From Mediterranea sp. (in: CFB group bacteria) (GTDB lineage Bacteria; Bacteroidota; Bacteroidia; Bacteroidales; Bacteroidaceae), in assembly GCA_031261785.1 (NCBI GenBank), contig JAISIZ010000017.1:1-51793 (forward strand): a stretch of 51,793 nucleotides of DNA. The letters are read 5' to 3'. Below, one piece after another: positions 1 to 9,300 of the stretch. Position numbers and translations under genes: made by a program. The notes beneath the pieces are model-generated. The model did no database searches, was not told where the DNA came from, and worked only from the letters and a program-made list of their open reading frames with translations. Within the stretch, counting starts at the first letter, position 1, and every line of letters begins with the position of its first letter.

Positions 1-1
1 C

Positions 2-381
2 TCACCGAACACCAGCTTGAATATCATATCCGCTTTAGGGTCTAAATATCTCATATTAAATCAACGGTTGAGGGTTCACGGCACAAAATTAGGGAATTAT
101 CTCTGGAACTTCCGCAAACTAAGAGATAAAATAATCAATGAAACATTGTAGCGTCTCGGTTCTTTATTCCAATTCTTTAGCGCCAACGTTCTATCCATAA
201 AGGAATGCCGACATCGAATTCCAGCAAACGTCCAGCATGAAAAAAACGACATCTTCGGCACGCACTACGAACAGATCCACAATATCGACGCCCCGTAATA
301 CCCTGACGAATATCTGTCTAAAATCTATAATTACCTTCGCGACCTAACAACGAATCTTAAAGAATTTCTAAAAGTCCTCGC
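2..381 (+). pseudogene. decayed coding remnant of unknown function
   Basis: Read from base 2, one frame stays open to the start of the repeat element, apart from a TAG near 149 and a TAA near 297. The translation looks protein-like, with mixed hydrophobic and charged stretches such as YLSKIYNYLRDL and a motif KLGNYLWNFRKLRDK. There is no recognisable domain, the 5' end lies outside the window, and the frame runs directly into the repeat element at 391. I read this as the tail of a gene that has decayed and been cut by the repeat. A chance open frame is the alternative, so confidence is low. Confidence 0.3.
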
Positions 382-390
382 GGCTAATCT

Positions 391-847
391 GGCATCTAAA
401 ATATTTGCAGAAAAGAGGAATATCGCGGACTTTCTCTGTTTTTGCAAATGAAATACTTCGAGTTCGCTGGGGAAAGACTCACCTGAAATCGGATGAGACA
501 ATAACCGGTCGGGGAAAGCTTCACCTGAAATCGGGTAAGACAATAACCGGTCGGGGAAAGCCTCACCTGAAATTGGGTGAGACAATAACCGGCCGGGGAA
601 AGTCTCACCTGAAATCGGGTGAGATAATAACCGAACGGGGAGAGACTTACCCGAAATCGGGTGATTAAATAACCGGTCGGGGAAAGACTTACCCGAAATC
701 GGGTGATGGAATAACCGAACGGGGAAAGCCTCACCCGAAATCGAATAATCATTTCACCAGGTACAAACCACTAATTTAAAATAAATAGGATCAAGATTGA
801 CACGACTTCTCTTAAACGATTTTCTAACGGGCAGCATTCCAACTTTC
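391..847 (+). repeat. 0.46-kb dispersed element with seven 42-bp hairpin repeats (copy 1)
   Basis: The core, about 470-763, is a tandem array of seven 42-bp units. Each unit carries an ACC(T/C)GAAATCGGGT-type inverted repeat followed by AATAACCGGTCGGGGAAAG. Both flanks (391-469 and about 764-847) recur in inverted orientation at 50534-50947, where the array has six units. The 43-bp length difference between the copies is essentially one unit. There is no spacer sequence, so it is not a CRISPR. Because 42 is divisible by three, several frames stay open on both strands by construction, which produces apparent repeat proteins that I do not accept as genes. Confidence 0.92.
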
Positions 848-1352
848 ACGGCGGTGTCCTGGAATTGATCAAGGAAGAGCGCAATGTGAAAGATGATGCC
901 CGGAAATTATACAGAACCTACCAAAAGGCTTATCGCGAAGAATATCTCCCCACAGCAAGGCCTACGGAAACGCGAGGAGATCGCCGTGATACGCGCAAGA
1001 GGAAAGCAAGAGGAAAAGCTGACCTCACGCGAGATATAGTAAACCGTGGAAATTTTAAAAGGTATTAATCGGGACACTTTATGGACTAAATGAGACAACA
1101 ATTCAGAACGAAAAGATGAACTTTGCCGCCGCGAACAAGCTATACCTCACTGGAGAAGCGACAGTTGTCGCAAGTACGAATGAGTATGACCTATAGTATC
1201 ATGGATTATCACTTTTTTCTCGTGATTATGTCTTCGCTAAGATCCACCCATCCACAATATCGCTTCTAAAGAGGAAGAATAGCTCATGAATAAAATCGTG
1301 ACTGAGCATAGAATTATATCGAGTAGTAACTGAGCATAGAAAAAGAACGTTT
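848..1352. other. intergenic stretch without a convincing gene
   Basis: A 67-codon frame at 865-1068 (+) is very rich in Arg and Lys and has no recognisable domain; it may be a decayed fragment. Just before the fimbrillin-like gene, the string ACTGAGCATAGAA occurs twice about 30 bp apart (near 1301 and 1330), a short direct repeat in the leader of that gene. I see no RNA gene here. Confidence 0.4.
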
Positions 1353-3491
1353 ATGAAAAGAATGATGTTTCGCGCGTCGCTTTGCGCCCTTTTCCTTACG
1401 GGATGGGTGGGTTGCGCCGACGAAGTTCCTCATCCGGATGAAGGAAACGAACCCTTGATCCCTGACGCGAAAAACATGGTCACGCTCCGCGTGTCCGTAG
1501 GCAAGGACGCCTATCAAGATGGCTTCAAGCAGACCCGCGCCCCGTACATGGAGGCGCCCGCTCCCGTGCAGTTTGTCCAAGAGGTGGGCCATGGGTACGC
1601 GCTCGTCTCCGAACTCACCGCAAGCCCGGCGACCCGCGCCGACGCCACCCGCGCCCCGCTGGCTGAAGGCGTAACCGTGCTCATGATCGCTTTCGAGCAC
1701 AACGCCACCACACCGAGCGCCGCGCCCATCGGATACCAGCCGCTGACGGTCGACGACGGGATGCTCAACATCAGCCTACCCGCCACCACGGCGTACAACT
1801 ACCGTCTGGTGTTTTACTCGGAGAACAGGACGGCGACTATCGATCCGGCCAAGTACGTAAGCGCTACGGGAACGGCCGTGGGCGAGTATGGATATCACGA
1901 GTTGCCGGACGGCGCCACGCTCACGGAAAGCCCTGCCATCCCCATGGTCGCGACCGCGACGGGCAGCCCAATCCCCGTGGATTTCATCTACGGCATGATG
2001 GACAACGTATCGACCGCCACCTCGACCCGAGCCATGCCTACCGTCACCTTCAAGCATGCCTTCGCGCAACTGACATGGAAACTCGAGGTCAACAAGGCCA
2101 AGAATCCCGCCGAATACATCGGCGAAGTAGACGCCGGCTTCTACCCGCGCTATGCCGACGCCACGCTCAACCTTGACGCCATAGCCACAACGGCCACCCC
2201 CGACGATATCCCCGCGGCGGTGACCTGGAGCGGCGGCACCCAGGGACTGACGAAGAGCGGGAGCTTCTTCAGATACAGCGATGCCCAAGCGGCGTCGGAT
2301 ACCGCCCTGTTCTGCGATTCAGTACGCTTCATCCCGATTGTGGCCACCGCCGGCAATGGCGCCGACTCGTCGTACATCTACCTCAACAAGATCGTGTTCA
2401 AGATCGGGACAGAGAGACCTTCCATCGACAACAAGCCGTTGCTCATCAGGTACACCCCGAGCGGATCGGGCGAACCGCGACCCATACTGTTCAAACCGGG
2501 GATGAAGTACACCATCACGAGCAAGCTGACGAAGAGCAACTTCTTTAAGGCGAAGACGATATATGGAGTGGCGAACGCGGGAGGGCTTAGCGCTACTTGT
2601 GGTTATGCGGGCGAAACGGCGCAATCTTACAATTTCCTGAAAAGTCCGACCAATTTCTCACTGACCGGAACGGTACCTGTCAATGGTGGAATCTCGATAG
2701 AACAGCCCCCAACACGGGCGAGCAATGATATAAGTACCAATTCTGCCGTAGCGAATGCCCTTCAAAGAGAAACACCTCCCGATATCCTTATATTGGGCGC
2801 GTATTCCTATTTCAATGCGACAGGCAGTACGTCAAGAGCGATATTGGATTACTTGGATAAAGGTGGGGTGGTCTTCATGTTTTATGAATATGGCGGCACC
2901 TCCGGCTTGGCTGGTGTCAAAGAAGCCACGGATGATGGAATAGCGTCTATCGTGAACGATGGAGGTTACGGGGGTACAGGCTACCAAATGAGCGATACCC
3001 CGTCCGATGATCCGATTATCTCGGGTACGGTTGGAGGCACAACCTACGATTTCACCCCCAATGATGTCGCCGACGCGTCGGTAGCGGGAAAATACTGGGG
3101 AGACGATTCGGGGCCTCGCACCTATACATTCACGATAGCAAGTGGCCGCGAGAACGATTTCATCGTATATTCGAGAGCAGAAAACGGTAAGCCTACGATG
3201 CTGCGGTATAAAAAGAAAAACCTGATCTTGGTTGGCGACGGAGGATTCTTATCCTATGCCCAGGTATATGCCTCTACAACCGCATGTCCTTTCTATCTCG
3301 ATTTTACGTCGGTAGATGGCAATGGCGCGCACACGTACACCCCCGCGCCAAGGAGTTTTCAAGGAGGGGAGGGTTCGCCCGCTCCCGTGACCGTCTACAA
3401 CTCCCAGATCTTCGCCAACATGATGGCGTGGGCCATCTACGAGGCCGAGTATCACGGCATCAACAGCGGAGGCCTGCCTCCCGCCCAATAG
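1353..3491 (+). CDS. fimbrillin-like surface lipoprotein with extra C-terminal domain
   Basis: This 712-residue exported protein has a signal peptide ending in W-V-G-C, with Cys21 as the likely lipidated residue; Trp at -3 is unusual. An acidic stretch (ADEVPHPDEG) follows, of the kind seen on surface-exposed Bacteroidota lipoproteins. Residues about 40-400 have the look of the fimbrillin family (Mfa-like/FimA-like): TLRVSVG, a run of beta-strand-rich segments, and FKPGMKYTITSKLTK closing the domain. Fimbrillins form or cap adhesive fimbriae on the outer membrane. The last roughly 300 residues are extra: a segment DILILGAYSYFN...ILDYLDKGGVVFMF resembles a Rossmann-like or glutamine-amidotransferase-like core and is not part of ordinary fimbrillins. 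There is no accessory fim gene beside it, so a stalk or tip subunit role is inference. Confidence 0.75.
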   Translation: MKRMMFRASLCALFLTGWVGCADEVPHPDEGNEPLIPDAKNMVTLRVSVGKDAYQDGFKQTRAPYMEAPAPVQFVQEVGHGYALVSELTASPATRADATRAPLAEGVTVLMIAFEHNATTPSAAPIGYQPLTVDDGMLNISLPATTAYNYRLVFYSENRTATIDPAKYVSATGTAVGEYGYHELPDGATLTESPAIPMVATATGSPIPVDFIYGMMDNVSTATSTRAMPTVTFKHAFAQLTWKLEVNKAKNPAEYIGEVDAGFYPRYADATLNLDAIATTATPDDIPAAVTWSGGTQGLTKSGSFFRYSDAQAASDTALFCDSVRFIPIVATAGNGADSSYIYLNKIVFKIGTERPSIDNKPLLIRYTPSGSGEPRPILFKPGMKYTITSKLTKSNFFKAKTIYGVANAGGLSATCGYAGETAQSYNFLKSPTNFSLTGTVPVNGGISIEQPPTRASNDISTNSAVANALQRETPPDILILGAYSYFNATGSTSRAILDYLDKGGVVFMFYEYGGTSGLAGVKEATDDGIASIVNDGGYGGTGYQMSDTPSDDPIISGTVGGTTYDFTPNDVADASVAGKYWGDDSGPRTYTFTIASGRENDFIVYSRAENGKPTMLRYKKKNLILVGDGGFLSYAQVYASTTACPFYLDFTSVDGNGAHTYTPAPRSFQGGEGSPAPVTVYNSQIFANMMAWAIYEAEYHGINSGGLPPAQ

Positions 3492-3524
3492 ATAACACCC
3501 CATTTCCCCTCTCTATGTATGGTG

Positions 3525-3571
3525 GTGGCTCACCCGTGTGGTTTCGTCGATGAAACCGCCGGGTGAGCCAC
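3525..3571 (+). terminator. hairpin after the fimbrillin-like gene
   Basis: A perfect 12-bp inverted repeat (GTGGCTCACCCG and its complement) encloses a second nested stem, GGTTTC/GAAACC. It lies 34 bp after the stop codon at 3491. There is no clear U-run after it, so it may act as an mRNA-stabilising hairpin rather than an intrinsic terminator. Confidence 0.6.
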
Positions 3572-3625
3572 TGGTTTATGGAGATGTCTTCTCCACGCGA
3601 AAGCGCATGGACTATGGGACGAATA

Positions 3626-3662
3626 AAAAAGGGAACCTCGCACTTGCGAAGTTCCCTTTTTT
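3626..3662 (-). terminator. intrinsic terminator of rplS
   Basis: The stem GGGAAC/GTTCCC continues into CGCA/TGCG and is flanked by an A-run on one side and a T-run on the other, so it can terminate on either strand. It lies 23 bp beyond the rplS stop, and would also stop read-through from the fimbrillin gene. Confidence 0.85.
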
Positions 3663-3684
3663 ATCTCGAGCGGAAGAAGCGGCC

Positions 3685-4056
3685 TTATGCCTTGTCCTTG
3701 TTGGCGTTGTTGACCCTCTTCTCCTTGATCCTGGCCTTCTTGCCGGTAAGCGCGCGCAGGTAGTAGAGCTTGGCGCGGCGTACCTTGCCTATCTTGTTCA
3801 CCTCGATGTTGTCGATAGCCGGCGATTCGATGGGGAATATCCTCTCCACGCCAATCGTTCCCGACATCTTGCGCACGGTGAAGCGTTTCTTCTCCCCGTG
3901 TCCGCAGATCTTGATGACCACGCCGCGGTAGAGCTGCACGCGCTCCTTGTTGCCCTCGGTGATACGATATGCCACGGTTACGGTGTCGCCCGCCTTGAAC
4001 TTGGGGTGCTGCTTGCCTGTGGCAAATGCTTCTTCTGCAATTTTAATTAAATCCAT
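3685..4056 (-). CDS. rplS: 50S ribosomal protein L19
   Basis: L19 sits at the interface of the 30S and 50S ribosomal subunits. The 123-residue product has the typical family layout: an N-terminal helix, then [29 protein letters not shown], then the conserved [21 protein letters not shown] and [21 protein letters not shown], and a basic tail. The start is the ATG at 4056. The longer open frame to 4101 adds 15 residues ([14 protein letters not shown]) that are not part of the family and lie in the leader. The gene stands alone, with an intrinsic terminator after it and a possible promoter around 4140-4147. Confidence 0.97.
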   Translation of the reverse strand: MDLIKIAEEAFATGKQHPKFKAGDTVTVAYRITEGNKERVQLYRGVVIKICGHGEKKRFTVRKMSGTIGVERIFPIESPAIDNIEVNKIGKVRRAKLYYLRALTGKKARIKEKRVNNANKDKA

Positions 4057-4139
4057 TGTTGCTATTATTAAATTGTTTATCGTTACAACGCAACATACCA
4101 AGCATCTCTTCTCTTGACAGCGATTGCGCGAAAGCGGCG

Positions 4140-4147
4140 CAAAGTAA
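4140..4147 (-). promoter_or_regulatory. possible -7 box for rplS
   Basis: On the minus strand this reads TTACTTTG, one base away from the Bacteroidota -7 consensus TAnnTTTG. It would place the transcript start roughly 75 nt before the rplS ATG. I see no clear -33 TTTG partner. Confidence 0.35.
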
Positions 4148-4181
4148 CGAAATATATATCAGATAGCCAAACGAATGGCCG

Positions 4182-4220
4182 AAAAAAAACAGGCTGGCGT
4201 CTTCCCGACGGTGGCCTGTT
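4182..4220 (-). terminator. minus-strand intrinsic terminator with no annotated gene in front of it
   Basis: On the minus strand a stem AACAGGC/GCCTGTT with an inner GTC/GAC continuation is followed directly by a run of eight T. It can only serve a transcript coming from higher coordinates on the minus strand, where no gene is present until the opposite-strand gene at 4665. Confidence 0.7.
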
Positions 4221-4560
4221 GTTCTTCTATCCCTCCCCTCTTTCAAGCAAGAAAGGAAAAACCTAAGAGAATAAATGTTCACTAAGAATAAAACAAATGG
4301 TTCATCAATCCGCTACGTTATGCTTTCTTCCTCATCGCGGCATCCGCCCGTGGGGCGGCTTCCGAGAATGGAAGAGGCTATCTAATTAACATTCCATAAA
4401 ATACATATCGCTCAGCCTTTGGCCTACGCGTCGCAAGCCAAAGGCTTACGGGCATATTCCCATCGCGGGGGACATACATATCTATCATCAAGATGTATAT
4501 TGTAGAATGAAAAAGACCGAACGGCGCTTTTTTCACGGAGGGTATATATCACTATAACGC
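4221..4560 (-). ncRNA. candidate small RNA ending at the 4182-4220 terminator
   Basis: This gap holds no coding frame I can support, yet a strong minus-strand terminator closes it. On that strand the segment contains a stable CCGCCC/GGGCGG hairpin (about 4343-4360), a CTTTC/GAAAG hairpin near 4240-4255, and complementary AATGTT and AACATT about 110 nt apart that could close a long stem. I cannot assign a family: no tmRNA tag, RNase P core or SRP loop motif is visible. A 6S-like RNA is possible but unproven. The 5' end is a guess. Confidence 0.27.
4414..4446. repeat. 10-bp perfect hairpin AGCCTTTGGC
   Basis: Arms 4414-4423 and 4437-4446 are perfectly complementary, with a 13-nt loop. It lies in the gap between rplS and the 5'-nucleotidase gene, inside or just beyond the candidate small RNA. 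Function unknown. Confidence 0.6.
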
Positions 4561-4664
4561 TAAAGTTTAGCCATTTTGTTCACCGAATATCCGCTTTTCT
4601 GCAAAAAAAGCACGAAAAGTCGACGAAAAGGCGTATTTTCGCGTCCTAACCAAAGCGAAGTGAC

Positions 4665-5450
4665 ATGAAACTGACTGATGCGAAAAGCTGGATGCCACTG
4701 GCGCTGGCGGGCATGTTCCTGCTGGCGTCGTGCGGCACGAAGCGACAGATAGGCTCCCGGTACGCGATGACGGACGCGACCGGCGGCATGGTGGCCATGG
4801 ATTCCACGTGGGACGCACGTCCCGACGCCCGCGCGGTGGCCTTGCTGCTACCCTACAAACAAAAGGTGGAATCCACCATGGGCGAGGTGATCGGCGTGAG
4901 CGCCATGAAGATGGACAAGAACGCGCCCGAAAGCCTGCTCTCCAACCTCGTGGCCGAGGTGCTGAGAAACGCCGCCCGGAAGGCCGTGGGACAACCGGCC
5001 GACGTGGGGATAGTGAATTTCGGCGGCCTGCGCAACATCCTGCCCGCGGGCGACATCACCGTGGACGACATCTACGAAATCCTGCCTTTCGAGAACTCAC
5101 TGTGCGTGCTCACCATGAAGGGCAAGGCACTGCGTGAGGTGATGGAGGACATCGCCGCGCAACGCGGACAGGGACTGAGCGGCGCCCGCCTCGAGATCGG
5201 CAAGGACGGACGGCTGCTGAGCGCCACCGTACAAGGACAACCCATCGACGACGAACGGGAATACACCGTCGGCACCATCGACTACCTCGCCGAGGGGAAC
5301 GACGGACTGCCCGCGCTCACCCAAGCCGAGAAACGGGTATGCCCCGAGGGAATGACCCTGAGGGGCCTCTTCATGGACTACGTGCGCGAGCAGACGGCCA
5401 AAGGGGAGCAGATCACCTCGGCGCTCGACGGAAGAATAACGATTAAATAA
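4665..5450 (+). CDS. 5'-nucleotidase C-terminal-domain lipoprotein
   Basis: The 261-residue product is a lipoprotein (lipobox L20-A-S-C23). The mature part matches the substrate-binding C-terminal domain of the 5'-nucleotidase/UshA family, which holds the nucleotide base: NLVAEVLRNAA, DVGIVNFGGLRNILPAGDITVDDIYEILPFEN, and YTVGTIDYLAEGNDG. The catalytic metallophosphoesterase domain is absent here and is encoded by the next gene, 9 bp downstream. The pair therefore appears to be a split UshA-type enzyme with the domain order reversed on the DNA. It would act in the periplasm on nucleotides or related phosphates. A weak promoter-like TATTTTCG lies at about 4632-4639. Confidence 0.9.
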   Translation: MKLTDAKSWMPLALAGMFLLASCGTKRQIGSRYAMTDATGGMVAMDSTWDARPDARAVALLLPYKQKVESTMGEVIGVSAMKMDKNAPESLLSNLVAEVLRNAARKAVGQPADVGIVNFGGLRNILPAGDITVDDIYEILPFENSLCVLTMKGKALREVMEDIAAQRGQGLSGARLEIGKDGRLLSATVQGQPIDDEREYTVGTIDYLAEGNDGLPALTQAEKRVCPEGMTLRGLFMDYVREQTAKGEQITSALDGRITIK

Positions 5451-5459
5451 CGAGACCTC

Positions 5460-6296
5460 ATGACGAAGAGACTTCAACGAACACTCCTGCTCGCCCTCGC
5501 GCTGACCTTGGCGTGCGCGGCCAAGGCCCAGCAGGCCAAGGAGATCATCCTGCTACACACCAGCGACACGCACAGCCGCATAGAACCCATCACGCAAACG
5601 GGCGACACCTATTACCACCAGGGCGGATTCGTCAGGCGCGCCACCTTCATCGACAGCTTCCGCAAGGAACACGCCAACGTGCTGCTGTTCGACTGCGGCG
5701 ACATCTCGCAAGGCACGCCCTACTACAACCTCTTCAAGGGCGAGCTGGAAATCGAGTACATGAACCTGATGCGCTACGACGCCATGGCGATAGGCAACCA
5801 CGAGTTCGACTACGGCATGGACAACATGGCACGCATCTTCCGCATGGCCCACTTCCCCATCGTATGCGCCAACTACAACCTCGACGCCACACCCTTGAAA
5901 GGACTCACGAAACCATACGTCGTCATCCAGCGCTTCGGACTGAAGATCGGCGTATTCGGACTAAGCCCCGACCCAGCCGGACTCATACAAGCCACCAAAT
6001 GCGAGGGCGTGGTGTACGAGGATCCCATCGAAGCGGCCCAACGCGCCGCCACCCTGCTGAAGCGGGAGGGATGCGACCTGGTGATATGCCTCTCGCACCT
6101 CGGCATACAGATGGACGAGCGCCTCATCGGCATGACACGCCACATCGACGTGGTGCTGGGCGGACACTCGCACACCTTCATGAAAGCCCCCAAGACATGC
6201 CTCAACAGCGCCGGCCAGAAGGTACCGCTGATGCACACGGGGAAGAATGGCGTGTTTGTGGGGGAAATGGAGATTAAATTAGAAACCGAGAATTAA
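5460..6296 (+). CDS. secreted metallophosphoesterase (5'-nucleotidase N-terminal domain)
   Basis: A cleavable signal peptide ending near Q24 is followed by a calcineurin-like metallophosphoesterase fold. The metal ligands are visible in order: D36-x-H38 in HTSDTHSR, the FDCGDISQG motif, G112-N-H-E in IGNHEFDYG, and G-G-H-S-H-T with H236 and H238. At 278 residues it is only the catalytic half of a UshA-type 5'-nucleotidase. The missing substrate-binding domain is the gene immediately upstream, so the two products probably cooperate in removing phosphate from nucleotides in the periplasm. The genes are 9 bp apart and must be co-transcribed. Confidence 0.92.
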   Translation: MTKRLQRTLLLALALTLACAAKAQQAKEIILLHTSDTHSRIEPITQTGDTYYHQGGFVRRATFIDSFRKEHANVLLFDCGDISQGTPYYNLFKGELEIEYMNLMRYDAMAIGNHEFDYGMDNMARIFRMAHFPIVCANYNLDATPLKGLTKPYVVIQRFGLKIGVFGLSPDPAGLIQATKCEGVVYEDPIEAAQRAATLLKREGCDLVICLSHLGIQMDERLIGMTRHIDVVLGGHSHTFMKAPKTCLNSAGQKVPLMHTGKNGVFVGEMEIKLETEN

Positions 6297-6324
6297 AATA
6301 TAAGCGTACGGGGCGTCGCTCTCT

Positions 6325-9300
6325 ATGAAACATTCGGGTATTATCCTTGCTCTACTGCTGGGCTTGCTTTCGCCGGGAGGCAGGGCATCGGCGCAGGATT
6401 CGGCCGCCAGGGCGGCCAAGCAGCCAGCGCCTTACTTGCTGGACAAGGTGTCGGGCGACGGGCGCTGCCAGCATTGGGTGGATTCGGTGATGCAGAAACT
6501 CACGCTTCGCGAGAAGGTGGGACAGCTCATCGTCTACACCATAGAACCATCACAGGCCAATCACAACCTGGCGCTACTGCACGAAGTGGTGACCACGTAC
6601 AAAGTGGGCGGACTGCTCTTCTCGGGCGGAGAGCTGCCCGCGCAAGCGACCCTCACCAACCTGGCGCAAGGCCAGGCAAAGATCCCCCTCATGATCACGT
6701 TCGACGGCGAATGGGGACTGGCCATGCGCTTGCGCGGGACGCCGGCCTTCCCCAAGAACCGCGTGCTGGGATGCATACAGGACAACCGGCTGATATACGA
6801 CTACGGCTACGAGGTGGCGAGGCAGTGCCGGGAGATCGGCGTGCAGGTGAACTTCGCCCCCGACGTGGACGTGGACAACAATCCCGCCAATCCCGTCATC
6901 AACACACGCTCCTTCGGCGAGGACCCCAGACAGGTGGCCTACAAGGCCGTGGCCTACACCTCCGGACTGGAGATGGGCGGGGTGCTCTCGGTGAGCAAGC
7001 ATTTCCCCGGACATGGCGACACGGACGTGGATTCGCACCACGCGCTGCCGACCATCCCCTTCGACCGGGCACGGCTGGACAGCCTGGAGCTGCTACCTTT
7101 CCGCAAGGTCGTCGCGGCCGGCGCGGGAGGTGTCATGGTGGGACATCTCTGCGTGCCGGCCCTGGGCAGCGGGATGGGTGTGCCCGCCTCACTCTCGCGC
7201 GAGGTGGTGACGGGCGTGCTGAAAGGGGAGATGGCCTTCGGAGGGCTGGTGTTCACCGACGCGCTCGCCATGCGGGGCGTCGCCACACGGAAAAACCTCT
7301 GCCTGCAAGCCCTGAAAGCCGGAAACGACATCTTGCTGGCGCCCCGCGCGCTGAAGGATGAACTGGAGGCGGTGACCGACGCCGTGCGCAAAGGCGAGCT
7401 GAGCGAGGAGGAGATCGACCGCCGATGCCGAAAGGTGCTGACTTTCAAATACGCCCTGGGACTCGACAAACGGCAAGCCGTGCGCCTGGCCAATGTAGGG
7501 GCACGAGTCAACACGGCGAGGACACGAGGCCTCATCAAGCGGCTGAACCTGGCCGCCATCACCGTGCTGGCCGACAAGGACGACGTGCTGCCACTATCTC
7601 CCGCCCCACAGTCGACGCCTGCCACCCAACGGGAATCCATCGCCTTGATCGAGGTGGGCAAAACCAGCGGACTGGCCGCCCGACTGGGTGAATACGCCAC
7701 GGTGACCCGCTTCGCCCTGCGACCGGGGCTGGCGACAGCGGCCGCCACGAGGCTGATGGATTCGCTATCGGCCTACCGACGGGTAGTCGTCGCCATCGGC
7801 GAGAACAAGCTGACCGACTACCGCACCTTCCTGGAACGGATGGGCGAGGAAGTGCCGGGCATCTCCACCATCTACCTCTTCTTCACCCCGCAAAAGAGCG
7901 TGGAACAGATAGCCGGTGCCGTGAGAAACGCCTCGGCGGTGATCCTGGCACATACCACCCGGGACGACGTGCAGCGGCAAGTGGCCGACGTGCTCTTCGC
8001 GCGCGCCACGGCCGACGGACGGCTGTCGACCAGTATACGCGACCTGTTCAAGGCCGGCGACGGCATCACCATCCGGGCTGGCGACAACCCCTCCCCGAAG
8101 AGCGGCGACGAGGCTTTCGCCATCGCGCTGAGCAGGCAGGTCGACAGCATCGCCCGGGCGGGCATCGCCGAAGGGGCCTATCCCGGTTGCCAGGTGGTGA
8201 TATGGAAAGGGGGGCGCGCCGTGGTCGACAAGGCCTACGGCACCTTCGCCGGCAAGGGCAGCGAGCGGGTGACCACCACGTCGATCTACGACGTGGCCTC
8301 GCTCACCAAGACCACCGCTACCCTGCTGGCCGTGATGAAGCTGTACGACGAGCGGCGCGTGACGCTGACCGATAGCATCGGACGCTTCCTCCCCTTCCTG
8401 CGGGGGACGGACAAGGCGGGCATCAGCGTCGGCGAGCTGCTGCTGCACGAATCGGGCCTGCCGGCCTGGATACCGTTTTACGAAGAGGCCATCGACAAGG
8501 AAAGCTACGCCGGAAAGCTATTCAGCGCCCGGAGGGACGCGCGGCATACCGTGCGCACGGGGACGAGGACCTGGGCCAACCCCCGCTTCGCGTTCCTCAA
8601 GGAGTACGTGTCGACCACCGAGCGAGACGGCTACACGACGCAGGTATGCGACGGGATATGGCTCAACCGCTCGTTCCGCTCCATCGTGGAGGCGAAGATC
8701 GCCGAGGCCACGCTAAAGCCGGGAAGGTACGTGTACAGCGACATCAATTTCCTGCTGCTATGGATGATGGTGGAACGCCTCACGGGCGTACCGATGGACG
8801 AGTACCTCGCGCGCGAATTCTACCGCCCGATGGGGCTGGAGCGCACCGGATACCTGCCCCTGCGACGCTTCGCTAAGGCCGACATCGTGCCTTCGGCGGA
8901 CGACCGCTTCCTGCGCAAGCAGGTGGTACGCGGGTTCGTCAACGACGAGAGCGCCGCCTTCCTGGGAGGCGTGGCGGGAAATGCCGGACTGTTCGCTACC
9001 GCCGGGGAGGTGGCGCGCGTCTACCAGATGCTGCTGAATGGCGGCACGCTCGACGGGCACCGCTACCTGAGCGAAGCGACCTGCGCGCTGTTCACCACCC
9101 GCACCTCGGCCATCAGCCGGCGAGGACTGGGATTCGACCGTCCCGACACAAAAGATCCGCAGAAGGGAAACTGTGCGCCGAAGGCACCCGCGGAAGTCTA
9201 CGGGCACACAGGTTTTACCGGTGCCTGCGCTTGGGCAGACCCGGTAAACCAGGTGGTCTACGTATTCTTAAGCAACCGTACCTATCCCGACGCGACAAAC

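Noticed and set aside
396..752. 14-residue-repeat protein encoded on the minus strand across the array (and similar frames at 331-585, 405-668, 50592-51227 and 50669-50902)
   Set aside because: The unit length is a multiple of three, so any stop-free frame stays open; several frames on both strands are open at once and the paired arm changes speak for structure rather than peptide.
470..763. CRISPR array
   Set aside because: The 42-bp units follow each other directly with no unique spacers, and no cas gene is in the window.
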